In this document: in pieces, positions 26,380 through 34,850 of the stretch | How the letters are laid out: each line of letters starts with the position of its first letter | How positions within the stretch are numbered: position 1 is the first letter of the stretch | Source: Polaromonas sp. | GTDB taxonomy: Bacteria > Pseudomonadota > Gammaproteobacteria > Burkholderiales > Burkholderiaceae_C | NCBI RefSeq assembly: GCF_030680935.1 | Contig: NZ_JAUXUP010000029.1 | Span: 1-55,962, forward strand | Length of the DNA stretch: 55,962 nt | Reading direction: 5' to 3' | Program-made: the position numbers and the translations under genes | Notes under the pieces: model-generated | What the model saw: only the letters and a program-made list of their open reading frames with translations | Database searches by the model: none | What the model was told of the DNA's origin: nothing

Positions 26380-27333
26380 ATGTCCCCAGTAGCCCCCTCC
26401 ATGGAAGACCGCGACGGCAAAATCTGGATGGACGGCCAGATGGTCGAATGGCGCGACGCCAAAATCCATGTCCTGACACACACACTGCATTACGGCTGTG
26501 GCGCGTTTGAAGGCGTGAGGGCTTACCAGCTGCAGGACGGCAGCACCGGCATCTTCCGCCTGGAAGAACACACCGAGCGCCTGTTCAACAGCGCCAAAAT
26601 CCTGCGCATGAAAATTCCGTTCACCCCGGCCGAGGTCATGCAGGCCACGCTGGATGTGGTGCGGGTCAACAAGCTGCCAAGCTGCTACATCCGCCCCCTG
26701 ACCTGGATCGGCTCCGAAAAACTAGGTGTCTCGCCAAAAGGCAACAAGATTCACCTGATGGTTGCGGCTTGGCCCTGGGGTGCGTATCTGGGTGATGAGG
26801 GCTTGCGGCGCGGCATTCGTGTGAAGACATCAAGCTTCACGCGCCATCACGTCAACATCACCATGATCCATGCCAAGGCGGTGAGCAACTACACCAACTC
26901 GATTCTGGCCAACATGGAAGCCACCGACGAAGGTTACGACGAAGCGCTGTTGCTGGACCCGCAGGGTTTTGTCTCCGAGGGTGCGGGTGAAAACGTGTTT
27001 GTGGTGCGCAAGGGGGTGGTGTACACGCCGGATTCCAGCGCCGGCGCCCTGAACGGCATCACGCGCAACACGATTTTTTCAATCTGCGCCGACCTTGGCA
27101 TATCCATCCGTGAAAAGCCGATCACGCGCGATGAAATCTACATCGCCGACGAAGCATTTTTCAGCGGCACCGCCGCCGAAGTCACACCCATACGCGAGTT
27201 GGATCGGGTGGAGATCGGCAACCGCGGCGATGGCGGCTCGCGCGGGCCCATCACCGAGAAAATCCAGGCAGCGTTTTTTGACATCGTGAACGGGCGCAAC
27301 CCCAAATACGCCTCCTGGTTGGCCAAGGTTTGA
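26380..27333 (+). CDS. ilvE: branched-chain amino acid aminotransferase
   Basis: 317 residues, class IV aminotransferase. THTLHYGCGAFEGVRAY and FRLEEHTERLFNSAKIL form the N-terminal domain; the PLP lysine is K166 in IHAKAVSNYTNS; GAGENVFVVRKG and GITRNTIF contact the cofactor phosphate, and EAFFSGTAAEVTPI ends the pattern. It makes or degrades Leu, Ile and Val with 2-oxoglutarate/glutamate. The small zinc-finger gene starts 2 bp after its stop. Confidence 0.96.
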   Translation: MSPVAPSMEDRDGKIWMDGQMVEWRDAKIHVLTHTLHYGCGAFEGVRAYQLQDGSTGIFRLEEHTERLFNSAKILRMKIPFTPAEVMQATLDVVRVNKLPSCYIRPLTWIGSEKLGVSPKGNKIHLMVAAWPWGAYLGDEGLRRGIRVKTSSFTRHHVNITMIHAKAVSNYTNSILANMEATDEGYDEALLLDPQGFVSEGAGENVFVVRKGVVYTPDSSAGALNGITRNTIFSICADLGISIREKPITRDEIYIADEAFFSGTAAEVTPIRELDRVEIGNRGDGGSRGPITEKIQAAFFDIVNGRNPKYASWLAKV

Positions 27334-27335
27334 TC

Positions 27336-27545
27336 ATGACGACTTCTTCTGTAGTTGAGTTGCTGGCCCAGGACCTGAACCCCCAGGGCGGTGTGTTCTG
27401 CCCCAGCCCCAAGGCTGCGATGGCGGTCTGGAGCAATCACCCCAAGGTCTACCTCGACGTGGCGCGCACCGGCCAGGCCAAGTGCCCGTACTGCGGTACG
27501 GTGTACAAACTCAAGGCAGGCGAGCACGTCGGCTCTGGCCATTAG
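27336..27545 (+). CDS. CHCC-type zinc-finger domain protein
   Basis: 69 residues from ATG 27336. The zinc motif is formed by GVFCPSP, SNHPKVYLDV and KCPYCGTVYKL (Cys-His-Cys-Cys). Such short proteins resemble the zinc domain of mitochondrial complex I subunit NDUFS6, and in proteobacteria are often located after ilvE as here; their role is not known to me. Coupled to ilvE by a 2-bp gap. Its stop codon lies within the first arm of the folded element at 27542. Confidence 0.88.
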   Translation: MTTSSVVELLAQDLNPQGGVFCPSPKAAMAVWSNHPKVYLDVARTGQAKCPYCGTVYKLKAGEHVGSGH

Positions 27546-27817
27546 AGACCCTCGGCATCACTCCCGCCATGCGCGTTCGGGTCCACAACGGGATGATTTG
27601 CTCGCCAACACCACGCAGCGTGTGCCGAGGCACACGCAAGGGGTTTGGTGGGCAAAGCGCCCGTTTTGGTCCGAACCCGAAGGGGCGTGGTTTTGCGGGC
27701 GATCCACTTCGTTCCAAAACCAGGCAAGGCGGTAAGCCTTGCCTTGGGTTTTGCGCCTCGCGGCTCATCCCGCAAAACCACGCCGCGCTCGGCGCGAGTG
27801 ATGCCGAGGGTCTCTAA
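27542..27817. repeat. 276-bp nested palindromic element (three-way junction shape)
   Basis: The ends form a perfect 22-bp inverted repeat (27542-27563 and 27796-27817). Inside are two large hairpins. One is imperfect, spanning about 27574-27683, capped by a perfect 9-bp stem with a 2-nt loop (27618-27637). The other is a perfect 16-bp stem (27684-27699 with 27769-27784) with an inner perfect 9-bp stem (27722-27730 with 27736-27744). It starts at the stop codon of the zinc-finger gene and ends 1 bp before the best waaF start. It has no credible gene and resembles a MITE or large REP-type element. Confidence 0.8.
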
Positions 27818-27818
27818 C

Positions 27819-28919
27819 GTGTCTGTTCCCCTTCAAGCGGCCGCCGCGGAACCGGCTTTGCCGGGCCGCAGGCGGCGCCCCCCTGGGGGGGAGCTGGCCG
27901 AAGGCCGCTTCGGGGGGGCATCGTTAGTCATTGCGCCGCAGTGGATAGGCGACGCGGTGATGACCGAGCCGCTGCTGCGGCGCCTGTACGCGCGTGGTGA
28001 GCAGATCACCGTTGGGGCCTTGCCCTGGGTGGCGCCGGTGTACCGCGCCATGCCGCAGGTACACGATGTCATTGAGTTTCCATTCGCCCACGGTGGCCTG
28101 CAGCTAAGGGCCCGGCGCCTGCTGGCAGGTCGCATCGCCGGCCAGTTCGACACCGCCTATGTGTTGCCCAATTCGCTCAAAAGTGCCTTGCTGCCTCTGC
28201 TGGCTGGCATTCCCAAACGCGTCGGTTACCTCGGCGAAGCGCGAATCGGCCTGCTCACACACCGGCTGAAAAACCCGGCCAAGGGCCAGCGCCCGCCCAT
28301 GGTGGCGTTTTACTCGGCGCTCAGCGGCGACACCGCGCTGGACGCAGACCAGCCAGAGTTGCGGCTGCCGCCAGCCGACGTGGATCAGGCGCTGGCCGAA
28401 CTCGGTTTGCAGCGCGGTACTTACGTGGTGTTTGCGCCGGGCGCTGAATACGGGCCTGCGAAACGCTGGCCGGCCGCACACTTTTCGGCACTGGCGCAAA
28501 AGCTGAATCTGCCGGTGGTCCTGCTGGGCTCTGGCAAGGAGGCCGCGTTGTGCGAAGAGATCGCCGCGCCCGTCAACGCCCTTCGTGCAGGCCAGTGCCT
28601 GAACTTCGCCGGGAAAACCACGCTGGTGCAGGCCTTGTGTGCGATTTCTGCCGCCAGAAGTCTGGTCAGCAATGACTCGGGTCTGATGCATGTGGCGGCC
28701 GCTTTTGGCGTTCCGCAGGTGGCAATTTTTGGATCGTCCAGCCCCCTGCATACACCGCCACTGAACGAACGCGCCACCGTGTTGTGGCTGAAAACCGATG
28801 CAGCCTACCAGCCACCGCTGGACTGCGCGCCTTGTTTTGAACGCGAGTGCCCGCTGGGCCATACGCGCTGTCTGAATGACATCAGCGCCGAGAGGGTGCT
28901 GGCGGCCCTTCCGGTTTAA
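27819..28919 (+). CDS. waaF: lipopolysaccharide heptosyltransferase II family (WaaF)
   Basis: 366 residues if started at GTG 27819; the glycosyltransferase-9 fold starts near residue 38 with SLVIAPQWIGDAVMTEPLLRR. Further WaaF blocks are GIPKRVGYLGEAR, FAPGAEYGPAKRWP, the ADP-heptose site NDSGLMHVAAAFGVPQVAIFGSS and DCAPCFERECPLGHTRCL. WaaF adds the second heptose to the lipopolysaccharide inner core. About 35 residues before the core are Gly/Pro/Arg-rich and come from GC-rich repeat DNA (27859-27920). There is no ATG in frame, so a repeat probably replaced the original start. The start is therefore uncertain; the enzyme call is not. Confidence 0.88.
   Translation: MSVPLQAAAAEPALPGRRRRPPGGELAEGRFGGASLVIAPQWIGDAVMTEPLLRRLYARGEQITVGALPWVAPVYRAMPQVHDVIEFPFAHGGLQLRARRLLAGRIAGQFDTAYVLPNSLKSALLPLLAGIPKRVGYLGEARIGLLTHRLKNPAKGQRPPMVAFYSALSGDTALDADQPELRLPPADVDQALAELGLQRGTYVVFAPGAEYGPAKRWPAAHFSALAQKLNLPVVLLGSGKEAALCEEIAAPVNALRAGQCLNFAGKTTLVQALCAISAARSLVSNDSGLMHVAAAFGVPQVAIFGSSSPLHTPPLNERATVLWLKTDAAYQPPLDCAPCFERECPLGHTRCLNDISAERVLAALPV
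27859..27920. repeat. GC-rich palindromic repeat inside the waaF 5' end
   Basis: Contains facing runs CCCCCC/GGGGGGG and GGCCGAAGGCC next to CTTCGGGGGGG, giving two short strong hairpins. I associate this C-run/G-run type with intergenic repeats of Comamonadaceae. Here it is read as the first codons of waaF. Confidence 0.55.
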
Positions 28920-29533
28920 GCGGGAAACGCGTCCAGCGCGCTGAAGCCGGCCTGAGGCTGGCCGGGCGTGCGCGCCACATTCATCACCCAGCACACAAGG
29001 GTGAAGTACCCGACCAGTGTGGTGAGTTCAACCACACCTTGCTCGCCGAAAAGCGCCAGGGCGGCGGCGTAGCTGTTGTCGCTCACGCCGTGGTGCTGCA
29101 ACAGCTCGGTCACCAGATCCACCGCAGCGGCCTCATCGGCTGCGCTGCTGTGTGGGTAGCGGCCGGCCGCGATGGCGTCCAGGCTGCTTTGGGGCACCCC
29201 GGCCTTGAGCGCCAGCGGCGCATGCATCAACCACTCGAACTGGTTGGACACGTGGCGCGCCACCAGGCACATCGCCAGCTCGCGGATACGCACTTCCAGG
29301 ATGCTGTCGAAGCGCAGATATTCGCCGACCTGGCCGACGCGCGACATCAACTCAGGGCTGCGGATCAATGGAATGAAGGGGCCAAACACCGCCTTGCGTG
29401 GGCCGGCGATCAGGGCTTCGGCGGCGGCGCGTTGTGCGGCATTCATCTGCGTCGGTGGCAGCAGCGGCAGGCGCTCCTGCGGTGCTTGCGAAAATCCCTG
29501 GCTGACAGGCGCAGCCGGATGGCTTGGGGTCAC
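28916..29533 (-). CDS. carboxymuconolactone decarboxylase / AhpD-like family protein
   Basis: 205 residues. The helical CMD-like pattern is visible in EVRIRELAMCLVARHVSNQFEWLMHAPLALKAGVPQ near residues 80-115, where the typical EHxxxA-type helix carries FEWLMHAPLA. The usual AhpD CxxC is absent, so a peroxidase role is doubtful; a decarboxylase or uncharacterised role is possible. It is convergent with waaF, overlapping by 4 bp. Confidence 0.75.
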   Translation of the reverse strand: MTPSHPAAPVSQGFSQAPQERLPLLPPTQMNAAQRAAAEALIAGPRKAVFGPFIPLIRSPELMSRVGQVGEYLRFDSILEVRIRELAMCLVARHVSNQFEWLMHAPLALKAGVPQSSLDAIAAGRYPHSSAADEAAAVDLVTELLQHHGVSDNSYAAALALFGEQGVVELTTLVGYFTLVCWVMNVARTPGQPQAGFSALDAFPA

Positions 29534-29588
29534 GGTAAAACTCCTTTTGGGTCCGGCGATGTTATCGCGTCAACCGGGCGCAACCGGC

Positions 29589-29614
29589 AAAAAAAAGCCG
29601 CCTCGCGGCGGCTT
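29589..29614 (-). terminator. Rho-independent terminator after the two-component operon
   Basis: On the minus strand a 6-bp GC stem with 4-nt loop (29597-29612) is followed by eight T (29596-29589). It lies downstream of the histidine-kinase stop and upstream of the next minus-strand gene. Confidence 0.75.
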
Positions 29615-29881
29615 GTGGAACTGTGTGTGGCCCGTTTTTGAGAGGGCTGCGGTCTGTTGTCCGACCTGTTGTCCTCGCCTTTTTATTTTGCCTGTCTGGC
29701 CTTTTCGGATGTTGTCACAGCAACCTGCCGACTGTAGCGGCGACAGGCCCTTGCCCGCATCCCCCAAATGAGGGAGAGATGTCGCTTTTGAGATGAAAAC
29801 TTCCGTACCCGGCCCTGTTTGTCGACGGCGTTTAAACCACCTGATGATCGCAGTGCCCAATCTGCCGCCCAGTACGCCTGT
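29615..29881. other. intergenic stretch without recognised content
   Basis: Between the terminator and the kinase stop. No reading frame with family features is seen; it may hold only the 3' untranslated end of the two-component transcript. Confidence 0.5.
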
Positions 29882-31099
29882 TCATGTCGACGTTTGCATC
29901 GGCAACTCCACCACAAAGGAAGCACCACCGCCTGGTCGGTCTTCGCAGCGCACGGTGCCCCGGTGGCGTTCGGTGATGGATTTGACCAGTGCCAGTCCCA
30001 GGCCGACGCCGCCCTCGCGTTCGCTGGCGCCCGGCAACCGGTAAAAGGGTTCAAAAATCCGCTCACGCTGGCCGACCGGTACACCTGGCCCCCGGTCGTT
30101 GACACGAATCACGGCGCGCCGCTGCGCACCGGTGCCGGTTTGCGTCAGCTCCAGGCTGACTTCGCCGGTCCCGTAACGCCGGGCGTTTTCCAGCAGGTTG
30201 CGGATCAGGCGGCGCAGCAGGCGCGCCGAGCCCTGAAGCATCAGGCTGTGTGTTTGCATGGCGGTGCCCAGTTCAGCCTGCATACGTGCGCATTCCTCGG
30301 CGGCCAGGCCGGTGAGGTCCAGCATTTCAAACGGTTCGGCATCGGCCTGGCGGGCGTCGAGCCGGCTGGCCAGCAAAATCTCGTCGATCAGCTGGTCCAG
30401 CTCGTTGATACTGCGCGAGACTTCAGCACGTTGCGCAGAGTTCGTGCCACTGTCCATGAGTTCCAGTCCCATCCGTATGCGTGCCAGGGGCGAGCGCAAC
30501 TCATGGGAGGCGTTGGCCAGCAGGGATTTGTGTGAGACCAGCAGGGATTTTTGCGTCTCCATCAGCGTTTCAATTCGTTCGGCCGCATGGTTGAAGCGCT
30601 CTGCCAGAAAAGCCACCTCATCGGTGCCATGTACCGTCACCCGCGCCGACAAGTCCCCGCTGCCCCAGCGCTCTACGCCGCGTTGCAGGCCTTCAAGCCG
30701 CTGCGTCAGCCGCCTGACGATGGGGTAGGTTCCGAGTGCGACTGCCAGTGCCACCAGCCCCAGCATCCAGCCAAAACCGAAGGGCGGGCGGTTCCAGGAA
30801 CTGGTGGGCGGGCGCTTGGGCCGTGGCAACATCAGGTTCAGGGTCTGGCCATCGCTGGTCTGCACTACAAATTCCAGGTCGTCACCGCGTTTGCGGTCGG
30901 GTCTGGTCTGCGCCTTGCCAATCACGGCCCCCGTCTGGTTGTGTACAAGGACTTCGCGGATTGGCAGCTGGGGCGGATCTGCACTGAGGCGCCATGCGGC
31001 CCCCACCGCGAAGGCCAGCACCAGTACGGTGGCCACCACGGCCAGCCAGATGCGTACATACAGGTGCGAGGTAAAACGTGACCACATCCCGGACATCAA
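29882..31099 (-). CDS. membrane sensor histidine kinase (EnvZ/CpxA type)
   Basis: 405 residues. One membrane segment at about 17-36 and another near 110-126 flank a short periplasmic domain of about 70 residues. A HAMP linker (LEGLQRGVERWGSGDLSARV) is followed by the HisKA motif LANASHELRSPLARIRMGLE with H199, an N box LIRNLLENARRYG, and G boxes NDRGPGVPVGQRERIFEPFYR and GGVGLGLALVKSI. It senses an envelope signal and phosphorylates the regulator encoded upstream, whose stop it overlaps by 4 bp. The ligand is unknown. Confidence 0.93.
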   Translation of the reverse strand: MMSGMWSRFTSHLYVRIWLAVVATVLVLAFAVGAAWRLSADPPQLPIREVLVHNQTGAVIGKAQTRPDRKRGDDLEFVVQTSDGQTLNLMLPRPKRPPTSSWNRPPFGFGWMLGLVALAVALGTYPIVRRLTQRLEGLQRGVERWGSGDLSARVTVHGTDEVAFLAERFNHAAERIETLMETQKSLLVSHKSLLANASHELRSPLARIRMGLELMDSGTNSAQRAEVSRSINELDQLIDEILLASRLDARQADAEPFEMLDLTGLAAEECARMQAELGTAMQTHSLMLQGSARLLRRLIRNLLENARRYGTGEVSLELTQTGTGAQRRAVIRVNDRGPGVPVGQRERIFEPFYRLPGASEREGGVGLGLALVKSITERHRGTVRCEDRPGGGASFVVELPMQTST

Positions 31100-31920
31100 T
31101 CCTGCTGCTTGGCAAACACGTAGCCGACACCACGCACGGTGAGAATGCGTTTCGGATCTTTGGGGTCGAGTTCGATGGCGCTGCGAATGCGCCCCATGTG
31201 CACGTCGATCGAGCGGTCAAAGGCCTCCAGCTCACGGCCGCGCACGGTCTCCATGATCTGATCACGACTGAGCACGCGGCCAGCGCGCTCGGCCAGCGCC
31301 ACCAGCAGGTCAAACTGGTAAGAGGTCAGCTCGCAGGCCTTGCCTGAGACCGTCACGGTGCGCGCGTCGCGATCAATTTCCAGAGAACCGAAACGCATGG
31401 CAGGCTGGCTGCCCGCTGCGCTGGCGTTTTCGCCACCGCGCCGCAATACCGCGCGGATGCGGGCCAGCAACTCGCGCGGCTCAAACGGTTTGGGCAGGTA
31501 ATCGTCCGCGCCGATTTCAAGACCTACGATGCGGTCCATCGGGTCGCCCTTCGCGGTCAGCATCAGCACGGCTGTGCGCGCGCTGTCAGTGCCCGAACCC
31601 TTGATGCGGCGGCAGACCTCCAGCCCGTCCATGTCGGGCAACATCAAATCCAGAATCACCAGATCTGGTTTGCAGCTTTGCAGCGCTTCCAGGCCTTTGG
31701 CGCCGTCGGCTGCGTGGGTGAAGCCGTAGCCCGACTGGCGCAGGTATTCGCCCACCATGGTCGCCAGACGGGTGTCGTCTTCAATCATTAGAAGTTGTTG
31801 TGTCATGGGCTGACTCACTGGGCGGGTGTTGGTGGTCTGGTCAGTGTAGCCATTGGGCGCCGGGGCGGCACTGGGCGCCAGCACATCCGTGGTGAAAGGG
31901 CTTGCGGTGCGGTCACTCAT
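31096..31920 (-). CDS. OmpR-family response regulator
   Basis: 274 residues from ATG 31920, which has AAGGAA upstream; an internal ATG at 31806 gives the usual 236-residue form (MTQQLLMIEDDTR) but lacks a clear ribosome site. The receiver domain has the acidic pair in MIEDDTRL, the phosphoacceptor Asp in LVILDLMLPDMDG and the Lys in DDYLPKPFEPRE. A winged-helix output domain follows (ELTSYQFDLLVALAERAGRVLSRDQI, FDRSIDVHMGRIRSAIE, ILTVRGVGYVF). The optional 38-residue N-terminal tail is Thr/Pro-rich and unusual for this family. Confidence 0.93.
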   Translation of the reverse strand: MSDRTASPFTTDVLAPSAAPAPNGYTDQTTNTRPVSQPMTQQLLMIEDDTRLATMVGEYLRQSGYGFTHAADGAKGLEALQSCKPDLVILDLMLPDMDGLEVCRRIKGSGTDSARTAVLMLTAKGDPMDRIVGLEIGADDYLPKPFEPRELLARIRAVLRRGGENASAAGSQPAMRFGSLEIDRDARTVTVSGKACELTSYQFDLLVALAERAGRVLSRDQIMETVRGRELEAFDRSIDVHMGRIRSAIELDPKDPKRILTVRGVGYVFAKQQD

Positions 31921-32045
31921 GAGGGGGTTCCTTGGGGGATGGACCCATTCATGGTGCGCGCCCGGCGACAAGCCGGGTTGAAGCACCCGTAAAGTTAGGT
32001 AAACCGCCGCGTCCTGCCGGGGGTCTTTTCCATTGGCTGTTGATG

Positions 32046-32103
32046 TGCTATAAAATTAATAGCTGCTTGCGCACGTCAATCATGGGCCGGAGGGCATTTT
32101 CAT
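32046..32103 (+). repeat. 58-bp dispersed element, copy 5 (over the 3' end of the permease gene)
   Basis: TGCTATAAAATTAATAGCTG, spacer TTGCGCACG, then GGGCCGGAGGGCATTTTCAT, with the same spacing as copies 1-2. It supplies the last eight codons and stop of the minus-strand permease gene, as copy 2 does for glcF. Confidence 0.72.
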
Positions 32104-33486
32104 GCGTGAAGCCAGCCACACAAGCAGCAACACCGGTAACCCCAACAAGGCCGTCACCGTGAAAAAGTTGGCGTAACCAAATGCGTCCACAAACACGCCG
32201 GAGTAGCCCGCCAGAAACTTCGGCAGCAGCAACATCATGGAGCTGAACAATGCGTACTGCGTGGCCGAATAGTTGATATTCGTCAGGCTGGATAAATAGG
32301 CAATAAACGCGGCTGAGGCAATGCCGCTGGACAGGTTGTCGGCCGAAATGACAAATACCAGCGCCTGCACATCGTGCCCGCGTGATCCCAGCCACGCAAA
32401 CAGCAGGTTGCTGGCGGCGCTCAGCACCGCGCCCAGCATCAGCACCCGCATCACGCCAAGCCGCATGGCCAGCACGCCGCCCAAAAACGCGCCCACCAGC
32501 GTCATGATGACGCCGTAAATCTTGGTCACGGTGGCCACCTCGTCCTTGGTGTAGCCCATATCAACATAAAACGGATTGGCCATGATGCCCATCACCACAT
32601 CGCTGATGCGGTACACCGCGATCAGCATCAGGATCAGCACTGCGTGTTTTCCGTAGCGCCGCAAAAAGTCGGCAAAGGGTTCGACCAGCGCACTTTGGAG
32701 CCATTCGGCAGCGTTGCGGGCAGGCGGCAATTCGCGCCGTGCCGGTTCAGGTGAAAACAGCACCGTCACCACGCCCAGCAGCATGGAGGCGGCCATGACC
32801 AGGTAGGCGGTTTGCCAGGCGCCGTGCTGGTAGGTGGCCACACCCGCTGCATTGACCACCTCGGCGCGTGCGGCGATCCACAGTACCCCGGCGCCGGCCC
32901 AGATCATCGCCATGCGGTAGCCGGTTTGATAGGCTGCAGCCAGCGCCGCCTGGCGCTGCACTTCGGCAGACTCGATGCGAAAGGCGTCGAGCGCAATGTC
33001 CTGCGTGGCCGAGGCAAACGCCACTGCCAGCGCGCACCACACCACCGGCAGCAAGGCGAGTTTGGGGTCGGTCAGCGCCATGCCGACCAGGGCCGCCATG
33101 ATGACCGCCTGCGACAGCAGCAGCCAGCTGCGCCTGCGCCCGAGCAGCCGCGTCAGCAGCGGGATGGGCAATCGGTCCACCAGTGGCGCCCAGACCCACT
33201 TGAAGCCATAGGCCAGGCCCACCCAGCTCAGGTAACCAATGGTGGTGCGGTCAATGCCGGCTTCGCGCAGCCAGAAACTCAGGGTGCCAAACACCAGCAG
33301 CAGGGGCAGCCCGGCAGAAAAGCCCAGCAGCAACATGCGCAAGGTGGGCGCTTCGGTGTAAACAAGCAGGGTCTGCGCCCAGCCGGGGCGCGGTGACCCC
33401 GCAGCATCCCCGTCGGACGCAGCGGCAGCAAAATGCGGTGTTGGCTGACGCAGCGGCTGTGGTTTGTCGGATAAGGTCTCTCTCAT
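32080..33486 (-). CDS. AmpG-family MFS permease (muropeptide-type)
   Basis: 468 residues from ATG 33486. After about 40 polar residues the MFS core starts: LRMLLLGFSAGLPLLLVFGTLSFWLREAGIDRTTIGY, GLAYGFKWVWAPLVDRLP and ASATQDIALDAFRIE near residue 180, all typical of AmpG. AmpG imports anhydro-muropeptides for wall recycling and beta-lactamase induction. Proteobacteria often have AmpG paralogues, so the substrate is not certain. It diverges from the M48 protease gene, with 67 bp between starts. Confidence 0.88.
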   Translation of the reverse strand: MRETLSDKPQPLRQPTPHFAAAASDGDAAGSPRPGWAQTLLVYTEAPTLRMLLLGFSAGLPLLLVFGTLSFWLREAGIDRTTIGYLSWVGLAYGFKWVWAPLVDRLPIPLLTRLLGRRRSWLLLSQAVIMAALVGMALTDPKLALLPVVWCALAVAFASATQDIALDAFRIESAEVQRQAALAAAYQTGYRMAMIWAGAGVLWIAARAEVVNAAGVATYQHGAWQTAYLVMAASMLLGVVTVLFSPEPARRELPPARNAAEWLQSALVEPFADFLRRYGKHAVLILMLIAVYRISDVVMGIMANPFYVDMGYTKDEVATVTKIYGVIMTLVGAFLGGVLAMRLGVMRVLMLGAVLSAASNLLFAWLGSRGHDVQALVFVISADNLSSGIASAAFIAYLSSLTNINYSATQYALFSSMMLLLPKFLAGYSGVFVDAFGYANFFTVTALLGLPVLLLVWLASRMKMPSGP

Positions 33487-33553
33487 GCGGGAATAATACG
33501 CCGTGAGAAGTCTGGCGCCCCGCGTCTGAAACCCCAAGCCCCGTACTCTGGAG

Positions 33554-34378
33554 ATGGCGATGAAATTTGCTGCAAGTTGGACCCTGGCCGGACTGGCTGC
33601 CGTGTTGTTGATCACCACCCCGCCCGCCATCGCCCAGAACGAAGGGGTGCAGGTGGGCCGCAACTCCGGCTTTACCAAACTGGTGCCCGCAGAGGATATC
33701 GAGCAGGCCTCCAGACAACAATACGCCAAGATGATGCAGGAGGCGGCGGCGCAGAAGGCGCTGGCCCCGCCCGGCCACCCGCAGTTGCAGAGGCTGCGCG
33801 GTATTGCGCAGCGCATCATCCCGCACGCGGTGGCATGGAACCCGAGGGCTAAAAGCTGGCAGTGGGAGGTGAATCTGATCGGCAGCAAGCAGATCAACGC
33901 CTTTTGCATGCCGGGCGGCAAGATCGCTTTCTACACCGGCATTCTTGAGCAGTTGCAGCTGACCGACGACGAGGTGGCGATGATCATGGGCCACGAAATG
34001 GCCCACGCCCTGCGTGAACACGCGCGCGAACGCATGGGCAAATCGGCGGCCACCAACATAGGCGCCAGCTTGTTGTCGCAGTTGCTCGGGCTTGGTGATT
34101 TGGGGCAGACCGTCGCCAGCCTTGGGGTAGATCTGATCAACCTCCGTTTTGGCCGTGAAGACGAGTCCGAGGCCGACCTTGTTGGCATGGAGCTCGGTGC
34201 ACGCGCCGGTTTTGATCCGCGTGCGGGCATCACGCTGTGGCAGAAAATGGCCGCTGCCAACAAGGGCGCCCCGCCGCAATGGCTCAGTACGCACCCGGCA
34301 GGTGCCACCCGCATAGCCGATATGCAGCGCAACTTGCCCCGGGTTCTCCCTCTGTACGAGCGCGCCCGCAAGAGCTGA
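33554..34378 (+). CDS. M48-family periplasmic metalloprotease
   Basis: 274 residues. Signal peptide 1-28 ending AIAQ. The zinc motif is H147-E148-M-A-H151 in MGHEMAHALREH, with the third ligand in EDESEADLVGMELGARAGFDP near residue 200. QINAFCMPGGKIAFYTGIL is a conserved M48C block. Relatives LoiP and BepA do quality control of outer-membrane proteins. The protein is a single protease domain without TPR repeats, so LoiP-like is the closer comparison. Confidence 0.92.
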   Translation: MAMKFAASWTLAGLAAVLLITTPPAIAQNEGVQVGRNSGFTKLVPAEDIEQASRQQYAKMMQEAAAQKALAPPGHPQLQRLRGIAQRIIPHAVAWNPRAKSWQWEVNLIGSKQINAFCMPGGKIAFYTGILEQLQLTDDEVAMIMGHEMAHALREHARERMGKSAATNIGASLLSQLLGLGDLGQTVASLGVDLINLRFGREDESEADLVGMELGARAGFDPRAGITLWQKMAAANKGAPPQWLSTHPAGATRIADMQRNLPRVLPLYERARKS

Positions 34379-34460
34379 AGCCGTGCTCCAATAGGGGCAC
34401 CTTGCAAAAAATTCTCCGTCTTCACTTGTGCCAATGCAACCGGCTGCGGCGCTTCCAGGC

Positions 34461-34850
34461 ATGAGCACCCCGCAACAACAGTTCCAGCAGTTTCTCGATG
34501 AGCAGCGCCAGGCGTACGGGCGCAGCTTGCCGGGCAAGGTGGGTCAGATCGAGGCGATTTGGCGCCTTGCAGTAGCGAACTCTGGGGTGGCGTCGCTGGC
34601 CGAACTTGAGCGTCTGGTGCATACGCTGGCAGGCACCGCAGGCACCCTGGGTTTTGTGGCCACAGGTCACGCCGCCAAGGCGCTCGAGCTGCTGCTGCAA
34701 CGGGTGGTGCAGTCTGGCGCGGGCGTCGCTGGACTGCACTCTGATATCGAACGCGCCATCGGATCTTTGCAGGACAGCCTGCCAGTGACCGATGCAGCGG
34801 CGGCAGAAACACCGCCACACGCGACGGGCACCGCAGAAGAGGGCCTGTGA
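34461..34850 (+). CDS. HPt-domain phosphotransfer protein
   Basis: 129 residues from ATG 34461 (an ATG at 34434 and GTG at 34428 are alternatives). The four-helix HPt domain carries the phosphate-accepting histidine H54 in VHTLAGTAGTLGF, with a following helix HAAKALELLLQRVV. HPt proteins move phosphate between receiver domains. It overlaps the hybrid kinase gene by 4 bp (GTGA), so the two are translated together and it is very likely that kinase's partner. Confidence 0.88.
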   Translation: MSTPQQQFQQFLDEQRQAYGRSLPGKVGQIEAIWRLAVANSGVASLAELERLVHTLAGTAGTLGFVATGHAAKALELLLQRVVQSGAGVAGLHSDIERAIGSLQDSLPVTDAAAAETPPHATGTAEEGL

